Shown here: one piece after another, positions 30,924-36,758 of the stretch | Layout: every line of letters begins with the position of its first letter | Position numbering within the stretch: position 1 is the first letter of the stretch | From: an uncultured Parabacteroides sp. | GTDB lineage: Bacteria > Bacteroidota > Bacteroidia > Bacteroidales > Tannerellaceae | Reading direction: 5' to 3' | NCBI GenBank assembly: GCA_944325345.1 | Contig: CALUZV010000030.1 | Location: 1-36,758 of the forward strand | DNA: 36,758 nucleotides | The notes under the pieces: model-generated | The model's input: the letters and a program-made list of their open reading frames with translations, nothing else | Database searches by the model: none | Told to the model about the DNA's origin: nothing | Position numbers and translations under genes: made by a program

Positions 30924-32318
30924 ATGAAAACTATCTATTTAAAGTTATGGACTTTGCTTCTTGTCGCACCAACCTTTTTCCCGGCATGTACAGAAGAATA
31001 CGGACCAATGTCCGACTTGGTTGCCACCCCTGGCATCTCGCTCCCGGAACAAGCGACAGAGTTCCTCAATTACCTATATCCCAACGATGAATACACCGAC
31101 TTGCAATATCTGCCCAACGCCATCACGAGCGAAGGAATGTATTATGTAGCCTACAAAGATGGGCAGACGGTCTGCTTCGACGATGCCGGAGAGCTTTTGG
31201 AAATAACCTTCCCAGACGGGGAAGTTCCGGTGCGTTTGCAAGCATTAGCCAGCACTATTCAAGGAATTACTCAGGTTTATGATTCTGCCGTCATCGGTGC
31301 GATGCAAACGGCATACGGTGTTGCATACGAACTGGAAGACGGGCGTCGTGTCGCGGCGTATGAAGAAGGAAAGCTGGGTTTCGAACAACTGAACCTGCAC
31401 GAAGGGCCGACGGCCGACGAACTCCTTCCTCCGACAATCTTCGCTTTTGCCAATGCCCATTTCCCGGAAACGACGATTCGGAATATAGTCTGCCCCGACA
31501 CGGATTATAATCCAGAGGAAGATTTTAGCTACCGCCTTTGGATAGGAGACGGCATTACGATGACCTTCGACCGCGACGAGCAGTTGCAGTCCGTCATGAA
31601 CGAAACCCGAGAACTTTTGCCTGAAAGCATTATCCAGTCCATGCCCGAAGAGGTGCAAGTATGGCTGCGGGAAACAAGACCGGAGATGGACATCTGTGGC
31701 GTGGACATCACACGGGACGAGAACAGCATTGTCTATACCTTCGATACGCAGGGCGGCGGGACGTATAGCATAAGTGTAGAGAATAAAAATCAACCGATTA
31801 CCATCCCGTCTATCGAAATCAAAGCTTTTATTGATGAGCATTTCGGAGAACAAGAATGCAGCCGAACTGTCCTGTATTCCGAATTCAAAGACCGTTTCTT
31901 TACCTCCATCCCAAACGGCTTCGACATGGTATTCAACGAAACCGGCGAATGGCTTGCGATTGATGGAAACAACCAATCGCTCCTCAACATGAAAGTAACA
32001 CCTATCAAGTCTGAAATTATTGAAAAGATTGAAACACAATACGGAGTGATGGCTGTACGCATAGAACGGGACGCTTCCGAAGCCTCATCATCCCTCCTCA
32101 CCCTTGCCGACAACCGCGCGCTAACACTCGATGCCGACGGAAAGATTACCGGCGAAAGCACGCGCACGTTCACCCCGCTGGAAAAAGCCTATCGGCAAGT
32201 CCGCGCGCTCTATCCGGATAAATTGGATTTCTACGAGACATCGAATGAAGAAGGCTACCTCTTCCGCTTCGACGATGGGACGGAGATACGGTTTGATAAG
32301 GATGGGGTGATTCGGTAG
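30924..32318 (+). CDS. Exported lipoprotein with tandem PepSY-like (DUF2874-type) repeats
   Basis: The 464-residue protein has a type II signal peptide (LLLVAPTFFPAC, Cys22). It carries several repeats of about 60-75 residues, each with an F-or-Y-x-V/F-x-x-x-D/N-G core and a following F-D-x-x-G-E/D-x-L/W turn: for example YYVAYKDGQTVCFDDAGELLEI near residue 73, FDMVFNETGEWLAI near 333 and YLFRFDDGTEIRFDKDGVI at the end. Such PepSY-like repeats are common in Bacteroidota periplasmic proteins of unknown role. It seems to be a single gene with its own promoter. Confidence 0.78.
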   Translation: MKTIYLKLWTLLLVAPTFFPACTEEYGPMSDLVATPGISLPEQATEFLNYLYPNDEYTDLQYLPNAITSEGMYYVAYKDGQTVCFDDAGELLEITFPDGEVPVRLQALASTIQGITQVYDSAVIGAMQTAYGVAYELEDGRRVAAYEEGKLGFEQLNLHEGPTADELLPPTIFAFANAHFPETTIRNIVCPDTDYNPEEDFSYRLWIGDGITMTFDRDEQLQSVMNETRELLPESIIQSMPEEVQVWLRETRPEMDICGVDITRDENSIVYTFDTQGGGTYSISVENKNQPITIPSIEIKAFIDEHFGEQECSRTVLYSEFKDRFFTSIPNGFDMVFNETGEWLAIDGNNQSLLNMKVTPIKSEIIEKIETQYGVMAVRIERDASEASSSLLTLADNRALTLDADGKITGESTRTFTPLEKAYRQVRALYPDKLDFYETSNEEGYLFRFDDGTEIRFDKDGVIR

Positions 32319-32336
32319 TGAAACACGCACCGTCGA

Positions 32337-32386
32337 ATTAGCCCCAACATCTTTGTGTGGATTTAGCCCCAAAAGGTTATCTTTGC
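32337..32386 (+). promoter_or_regulatory. Duplicated promoter-like segment before the YhcG gene
   Basis: TTAGCCCCAA followed shortly by ATCTTTG occurs twice: first with CATCTTTG (32349-32356), then with a full TATCTTTG (32379-32386), 28 bases before the ATG at 32414. The second copy has the better -7 element. Confidence 0.5.
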
Positions 32387-32413
32387 AACCAGGAACATTG
32401 AAAACATCCGTTT

Positions 32414-33493
32414 ATGAACAAATCCGTCAGCATATTAGACAAAGAATATAAAGAATGGGTGAAAGACCTCGCCCTGCGGTATAGGAGCAGCCAGATAAAG
32501 GCTGCAGTGAAGGTGAACGCGGAGCTATTAAGATACAACTGGCTCCTCGGTCGAGATATCGTTGAAATGAATGTAGAACAGCGTTGGGGCGAAAGCGTTA
32601 TCACGCAGTTAAGTAAAGATTTACGCCATGTGCTACCCGGTGTGCAGGGATTATCCAAAAGCAATATCTACTATTGCAAGAAGTTCTATCTGCTTTATAA
32701 CAAGGAAGAACAACTTTTCCAACAAGCTGTTGGAAAAATCGGAAGCGAAGCATCTTTCCAACAACTTGCTGGAATTTTTGAAATTCCATGGGGGCATCAT
32801 TGCGTGATAATGGATAAAGCGAAAGACAATATTGACAAAGCCTTGTTCTATGTCCGCCAAACCATAGAAAACGGTTGGAGCCGAGCCATGTTGCTCAACT
32901 TCATCGGTACAGACATGTACGAGCGGCAAGGAAAGGCTTTGACCAACTTCAAGCACACGTTGCCCGACGTCAACAGCGAGCTGGCTCAGGAAATGACGAG
33001 AGATCCTTATAACTTTGCATTTACAGGCATCACCAAGCCTTATAATGAGCGTATTCTCAAAGATGCGCTGCTCCATAACATTACCCGCTTCCTGACCGAA
33101 TTGGGTACGGGTTTTGCATACGTCGGCAAGGAATACCGCTTGCAGGTGGGCGAAACGGAAAACTTCATCGACCTGCTTTTCTACAACCTCAACCTGTCAT
33201 GCTATGTCGTGATAGAGGTAAAGATAGGAAAATTCACCTTCAACGATGTAGGGCAGTTGGGTGGTTATGTCGTGGCTTGCAACCATATCTTGCGCAAGGA
33301 AGGGAGGGATAATCCTACCATCGGGCTGCTTATCTGCAAGGAGAAAGACCGCATACAGGCGCAGTATGCTTTGGAGTCGAGCAGCCAGCCCATCGGTATT
33401 TCAGAGTACGACCTCGAACGGTTCTATCCCGAAAAGATAGAGGGCACGATGCCGACCATCGAAGAACTGGAATCGTCCTTGGGCGATGAATGA
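32414..33493 (+). CDS. YhcG-type PDDEXK nuclease-domain protein (DUF1016)
   Basis: The 359-residue protein has an N-terminal DUF1016/YhcG helical domain (about 1-170; RYRSSQIKAAVKVNAELLRYNWLLGRDI, GLSKSNIYYCKKFYLLY) and a C-terminal PDDEXK nuclease-like domain (about 190-345). The core FIDLLFYNLNLSCYVVIEVKIGKF supplies the Asp, the E-x-K and the downstream Gln of GQLGGYV. Family members are often found in defence or mobile contexts, sometimes next to restriction systems; here it stands alone. The substrate is unknown. It converges with the acetyltransferase gene 26 bases away, with no clear terminator. Confidence 0.88.
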   Translation: MNKSVSILDKEYKEWVKDLALRYRSSQIKAAVKVNAELLRYNWLLGRDIVEMNVEQRWGESVITQLSKDLRHVLPGVQGLSKSNIYYCKKFYLLYNKEEQLFQQAVGKIGSEASFQQLAGIFEIPWGHHCVIMDKAKDNIDKALFYVRQTIENGWSRAMLLNFIGTDMYERQGKALTNFKHTLPDVNSELAQEMTRDPYNFAFTGITKPYNERILKDALLHNITRFLTELGTGFAYVGKEYRLQVGETENFIDLLFYNLNLSCYVVIEVKIGKFTFNDVGQLGGYVVACNHILRKEGRDNPTIGLLICKEKDRIQAQYALESSSQPIGISEYDLERFYPEKIEGTMPTIEELESSLGDE

Positions 33494-33519
33494 CGTTGGA
33501 ACATGCGGAAGTTTGTTGA

Positions 33520-34086
33520 TTAGATATGCTTGACCACCCTTGCCGGCACCCCGACCGCCACCGTATCGGCAGGGATGTCGCCCGTAACGACCGCCCCGGC
33601 ACCTATCACGGCATTGTCGCCGATGGTTACGCCTTGCAGGATAGTGACATTGGAACCTACCCAGACATTCTTCCCCAAGACGATAGGCGCAGAATAAGTC
33701 ATCTTGCGCTTCTCCGGCTCCAGAAAATGGTTGAGCGTGGCAAACACCACATTGTGCCCTATCTGGCATCCGTCCCCGATGCGCACGCCGCCATGGTCCT
33801 GAAAATGGCAGCAGGCATTGATGAACACATCCTCGCCCACCTCGATGTTCTTGCCGAAATCGGTATAAAACGGCGGGAACACACGGAGCGTGGAGGGGAC
33901 GGCTTTCCCGAAAAGCTCGGAAAGGATGTCCCTGATTTCCTCCGGAGTATGATAGGCGGAGTTCAGCCGGAAAGTGATTTTCCGCGCCTCCCCTCCCATT
34001 TTGTCCATAAACTGATGTATCTCTTCCGTGTCAAGCGGCTTGCCGGTCTTGACGAAATCCTTGAATTCTTCGAGTGTCATAATCAT
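33520..34086 (-). CDS. Hexapeptide-repeat O-acetyltransferase, copy 1
   Basis: The 188-residue left-handed beta-helix acyltransferase belongs to the maltose/galactoside acetyltransferase group. An N-terminal helical part (about 1-60) contains HTPEEIRDILSELFGK. Hexapeptide repeats (about 75-185) run from NIEVGEDVFINACCHFQDHGG through IGDGCQIGHNVVFATLNHF, with the likely catalytic His in NHF, to NVTILQGVTIGDNAVIGAGAVVTGDIP. It should use acetyl-CoA; the acceptor is unknown. ATG 34086 or ATG 34080 (MTLEEF) may be used. A related gene lies 60 bases upstream on the same strand, suggesting duplication. Confidence 0.88.
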   Translation of the reverse strand: MIMTLEEFKDFVKTGKPLDTEEIHQFMDKMGGEARKITFRLNSAYHTPEEIRDILSELFGKAVPSTLRVFPPFYTDFGKNIEVGEDVFINACCHFQDHGGVRIGDGCQIGHNVVFATLNHFLEPEKRKMTYSAPIVLGKNVWVGSNVTILQGVTIGDNAVIGAGAVVTGDIPADTVAVGVPARVVKHI

Positions 34087-34146
34087 TTTCCTTAATCGGT
34101 TATATTATTTGCATGTTAGTCATTATGGCTACAAATAATTAATATT

Positions 34147-34719
34147 CTATTTCTTGATTTCAATCTTCTTGATAAATCTCGCCGGATTACCACCCACAAT
34201 CGTCATAGGCGGCACATCGTGTGTTACAACACTATTAGCCCCAATGATAGAACCGTAACCGATGCGCACGCCGGGCAGAACGGTAGCACCGATGCCAATC
34301 CACACTTTGTCTTCGATGACTATCGGACGACCGTATGTCGCGCTGCGGTTGTCGGGGTTCGGGTCGTGGTTGATGGTGATGAGGTTCACTTTCGGGGCGA
34401 TGAACACGCCGTCGCCGATGGTGATGCCGCCACGGTCGAAGAAGGTGCAACCCTGCTGAATCCAGCACCCTTTGCCGATGCGGATATTCTTGCCGTAGTC
34501 CACATAGAACGGGGGCAACAGCGTGGTACTGGGGTCAATCTCCCGTCCCGTAATGCGGCGCAAGTAGTCGTGTACCTCTTCGGGCGAGAGCCACCCTTTC
34601 GCATTCATTTCCGCAGCCGTCTTCATCGTGTCGAAAATGACACTGATAAGTTGGTCGTAACCGGGTTCCTCCGGCGATACCATCGCGCCGGAAAGGTCTT
34701 TTTCAAAAATGTCATTCAT
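34147..34719 (-). CDS. Hexapeptide-repeat O-acetyltransferase, copy 2
   Basis: The 190-residue relative of the neighbouring acetyltransferase has the same plan: a helical N-terminus with LSPEEVHDYLRRITG, a shared STTLLPPFYVDYGKNI segment (STLRVFPPFYTDFGKNI in copy 1), then beta-helix repeats with ITINHDPNPDNRSATYGRPI and GIGATVLPGVRIGYGSIIGANSVVTHDVP. The likely catalytic His is in INHDP. The two proteins are clearly divergent, so this is not a recent duplication. The acceptor sugar is unknown. It is probably first in a two-gene transcript. Confidence 0.88.
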   Translation of the reverse strand: MNDIFEKDLSGAMVSPEEPGYDQLISVIFDTMKTAAEMNAKGWLSPEEVHDYLRRITGREIDPSTTLLPPFYVDYGKNIRIGKGCWIQQGCTFFDRGGITIGDGVFIAPKVNLITINHDPNPDNRSATYGRPIVIEDKVWIGIGATVLPGVRIGYGSIIGANSVVTHDVPPMTIVGGNPARFIKKIEIKK

Positions 34720-34757
34720 TGCTTATTCCTTTTAATTTATTGTACTTATTGATACGA

Positions 34758-34765
34758 CAAAGATA
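34758..34765 (-). promoter_or_regulatory. -7 element of the acetyltransferase pair
   Basis: TATCTTTG on the minus strand, 38 bases before the ATG at 34719. No convincing -33 TTG. Confidence 0.55.
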
Positions 34766-34841
34766 CGGCAACACGACAAGCGGGAAGGTAAACATATCCC
34801 CGATGTTTGTATCTATTTTACGGAAATAAAAACATTAACTA

Positions 34842-35219
34842 TCAGGATACACCTCTCGCCTGCCACCTCAACGAATCCTCCCCAATCACCACATCGAGCT
34901 TGCCGCTGTCTTTCATCCACGAAAGGTAGGAGCGTATGGTGGAGCCCACAAGCACGTATTGCTCGGCGCTCATGCTCAGGCGATAGGCGCGAAAGATGGC
35001 TTCGATGCGGTCGAGCGTGGCAAGGTATTGGGCCACATCATAAATGAAGGTTACGCCATACTTTTCCAAGACCGCCGGACTGCTGACGCAATCCGCCAGG
35101 AAGACCGTGTTGTCGGGGGTGCGGATTCCCACCATGTCGAAAAAGTGCCCGGGCAGGGGAATAAGCTCCAGCTCTCGCGGGAAGGCGGGCGACGTGCAAT
35201 CTTGATTTAATTCGTACAT
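34842..35219 (-). pseudogene. Remnant of an MBL-fold hydrolase
   Basis: The 125-residue open frame preserves only parts of a metallo-beta-lactamase-fold hydrolase. LELIPLPGHFFDMVGIRTPDNTVFLADCVSS is the usual central strand region with the metal-ligand His of PGH and Asp of LADC. It then jumps from YLATLDRIEA directly to IFRAYRLSMSAEQYVLVGSTIRSYLSWMKDSGKL, which in full-length relatives as I recall them lies much later. The N-terminal HxHxDH motif and the middle section are missing. It is probably a decayed gene with an N-terminal truncation and an in-frame deletion. A TATCTTCG near-match at about 35249 could still drive it. Confidence 0.65.
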
Positions 35220-35300
35220 AAGAATCTTGTATTCAAATTGATTTGGTGGCGAAGATAGAAAATTTCGCGAAGCAGGGCAAACATTCGATTTTGTTTATGC

Positions 35301-36170
35301 TCAATGCTTCAATACAAACGCTTCCCCCGGCGCCAATACATGAATACGCCCGGGATTCACTATCCGCCCTTCCAATTCCTTCGGGTCGGCATTAAAGGGT
35401 TTCATGTCGGGGGCATCCACCGTCCCCCAATGCGAAAGCAGCAGCTGGGCGTTCGGGTAAGCGTTCGCCACCTTAATGGCATTCTCCAGTCCGATGTGCC
35501 AACCGTCGTCCGAGAAATCGAAGAAGATGACGTCGGGCGCGGGCAGTCGCAGGAATTCGGGCAGAAAGCGCGAATCGCCCGGCGCCCAAATCAGCCCGTC
35601 CGCCGTCCGAATCAGGAAGCCGCAGAAGTCTTCGCGTTGGAATACACGCTCGAATCCCCCGAACTCATTTTGCCAAGTATGGTACGCCGGCGTCAGACTG
35701 ACCGTAATGTCTTCGATTCGGAATGTATCTTTCATACCATGCCCCACCGAAGGCAACCGGAGATTCGTCATCAACGAATCCACATAGTGCGTGGAATGAT
35801 AGACCTTGCAAACCGGCGCAAGCTGCTGGCAGGTCGGCACGCTGAAATGGTCGTTATCGCTATGCGTTATCAAAACTGCGTCTAAGGCAGGGACTTCCGT
35901 CGGCAGAATCGGGACATCAATCAGCAGGGGCATATCAAAACCGACGAGCAGCGGGTCCACCATCAGGCACGTCCCCCGGCTATTGATGAAGAAACCAGCG
36001 TTTCCCAGCCAGCGGATTACGGTATTCCCCGTCGGGGAAAAAGCCTCTTTGCCAAACGCTTGTGTCTGCGGAGGGATAGCCTGCCCTTTCTCGTTATAGG
36101 CGACCTGCGCCTGAGCCAAAAGGGAAAGGCACAACATCAATGTCAAGAATATTCGTTTGCGTATCATCAT
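35301..36170 (-). CDS. Exported MBL-fold metal-dependent hydrolase
   Basis: The 289-residue protein has a signal peptide (IRKRIFLTLMLCLSLLAQA) and a beta-lactamase-superfamily (UlaG/UPF0173-like) fold. RWLGNAGFFINSRGTCLMVDP is the first strand pair. ITHSDNDHFS is the H-x-x-x-DH metal site (one His position is Asn/Ser compared with HxHxDH). Further ligands are likely in the HTWQNE and APGDSRF segments, and LLSHWGT lies near the end. It acts in the periplasm or outside; the substrate is unknown. It is a single gene with its own promoter, upstream of the MBL remnant but from a different subfamily. Confidence 0.85.
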   Translation of the reverse strand: MMIRKRIFLTLMLCLSLLAQAQVAYNEKGQAIPPQTQAFGKEAFSPTGNTVIRWLGNAGFFINSRGTCLMVDPLLVGFDMPLLIDVPILPTEVPALDAVLITHSDNDHFSVPTCQQLAPVCKVYHSTHYVDSLMTNLRLPSVGHGMKDTFRIEDITVSLTPAYHTWQNEFGGFERVFQREDFCGFLIRTADGLIWAPGDSRFLPEFLRLPAPDVIFFDFSDDGWHIGLENAIKVANAYPNAQLLLSHWGTVDAPDMKPFNADPKELEGRIVNPGRIHVLAPGEAFVLKH

Positions 36171-36193
36171 ATTATTACGGTTTCATACTTGCG

Positions 36194-36201
36194 CAAAGGT
36201 A
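36194..36201 (-). promoter_or_regulatory. -7 element of the exported MBL gene
   Basis: TACCTTTG on the minus strand, 23 bases before the ATG. No clear -33 TTG is seen. Confidence 0.6.
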
Positions 36202-36304
36202 GCCCAAACCGCATTTCCCCTCCTAATCCTTTTTACCGACATTTGTAACCATTTTACTTCTTACTATACATAGGGTTAAAACCCCGCGCAGAAGGTTGTA
36301 TTCC

Positions 36305-36327
36305 AACCCGGCGAATTTCGCCGGGTT
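36305..36327. repeat. Perfect 23-bp palindrome
   Basis: AACCCGGCGAA-T-TTCGCCGGGTT has 11-bp arms and abuts the long inverted repeat at 36326-36414. A smaller GGGTT-AA-AACCC hairpin lies at 36273-36284. Confidence 0.85.
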
Positions 36328-36414
36328 ATAAATAGCCGTAGGTTTCAACCTACGGAAACATACGGCGCCCATCCACACATACATCCGTAGGTTGAAACCT
36401 ACGGCTATTTATAA
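36326..36414. repeat. 31-bp perfect inverted repeat, REP-like
   Basis: The arms at 36326-36356 and 36384-36414 are exact reverse complements. Each arm is itself a hairpin, CCGTAGGTT-TC-AACCTACGG. An AATCCCGC-TCGC-GCGGGATT hairpin follows at 36413-36432. The CCGTAGGTT hairpin looks like repeats I know from Bacteroidota intergenic regions. No REP-associated transposase is in the window. Confidence 0.88.
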
Positions 36415-36455
36415 TCCCGCTCGCGCGGGATTGGGATAGCTTCAACCCACGCTTG

Positions 36456-36758
36456 GCGAAACCTGAAACGGTCGAAAAATCCTTTTGCAGCGGTGCAAAA
36501 TACTTTTTACGGTCGTTTTTGCCCTTCTGCTGCCTTGCGAAAGCCTGAAAACCGTCGTAAAATCCTTTTGCAGCGGTGCAAAATACTTTTTACGGTCGTT
36601 TTTGCCATTTTGCAGCCTTGCGAAAGCTTGAAACCGTCGTAAAAACCTCTTTGCAGCGATGCAAAAGGCTTTTTACGGCCTTTTTTGCCATTTTGCAGCC
36701 TTGCGAAAGCCTGAAACCGTCGTAAAAACCTCTTTGCAGCGATGCAAAAAGCTATCCG
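36456..36758. repeat. Tandem repeat of about 83 bp with nested hairpins, cut by the window end
   Basis: Units start with GCGAAA or GCGAAAGC at 36456, 36537, 36620 and 36703. Each contains TTTTGCA-GCGG-TGCAAAA (or a close variant with GCGA) nested inside a GTAAAA/TTTTTAC pair, and a TTTTGC...TTGCGAAA section. Together with the hairpins at 36273-36432, this fills the gene-free end of the window. No coding frame with recognisable content was found. Confidence 0.85.

Overview
The window looks like a chromosomal segment of a gut Bacteroidota, most likely Parabacteroides or a close relative. Several signs point there. Many genes are preceded by the Bacteroidota promoter pattern (TTG, about 19-20 bp, TAnnTTTG), and Shine-Dalgarno sequences are absent. 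The protein families are typical of the group: DUF6261, HU-HIG, DUF3822, PepSY-like lipoproteins, a Cbp1-type adhesin, and a GLUG/InlB-repeat surface protein with a DUF6383/T9SS-like tail. IleRS is of the eukaryote-like type 2. I see no prophage, integrase or IS transposase, so this is mainly core genome with a few accessory islands and unusually repeat-rich intergenic DNA.

Layout. 1-1.06 kb: the tail of a gene cut by the window edge and a DUF6261 gene. 1.09-7.16 kb (minus strand): ileS, tRNA-Phe, and the tightly coupled set small ORF-lpxK-thiL. 7.17-8.01 kb: gene-free, packed with inverted and tandem repeats. 8.0-10.3 kb: a mosaic surface adhesin. 10.5-17.1 kb: a P-type Ca2+ ATPase followed by a complete partner-switching module (STAS antagonist, RsbW-like kinase, membrane pseudo-histidine kinase, soluble histidine kinase, REC-PP2C phosphatase). 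17.2-19.8 kb (minus): GH13 amylase and patatin. 20.0-21.7 kb: CBM9-like protein, diacylglycerol/undecaprenol kinase and PAP2 phosphatase in one operon. 21.7-24.1 kb: HU-like regulator and cardiolipin synthase. 24.1-26.1 kb (minus): rsmD, DUF3822 and a pseudopilin-like protein. 26.2-30.8 kb: RecD/Pif1-like helicase, a coiled-coil protein, rsmI, Cbp1-like lipoprotein and YjjG-type nucleotidase. 30.9-33.5 kb: PepSY-like lipoprotein and a YhcG-type PDDEXK protein. 33.5-36.2 kb (minus): two hexapeptide acetyltransferases, a decayed MBL-fold gene and an intact exported MBL-fold protein. 36.2-36.76 kb: gene-free repeats.

How genes work together. lpxK makes lipid A; dgkA and PAP2 probably recycle lipid carriers or diacylglycerol; cls makes cardiolipin. 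The partner-switching module should pass signals from two kinases to a phosphatase that dephosphorylates the STAS protein and so frees or captures the RsbW-like protein. No sigma factor is encoded nearby, so its output is unknown.

The most unusual things seen are these. (1) Intergenic arrays of dyad-symmetric repeats recur at periods of 22-23 bp or 41-42 bp. The most striking is ten consecutive palindromes of three different sequence families, kept on one 22-bp register, directly upstream of the HU-like gene. (2) One kinase of the partner-switching module has Asp-Arg where the phospho-acceptor His-Glu should be. (3) IleRS carries a swapped GIHH signature in place of HIGH. (4) One adhesin changes base composition sharply within a single reading frame.
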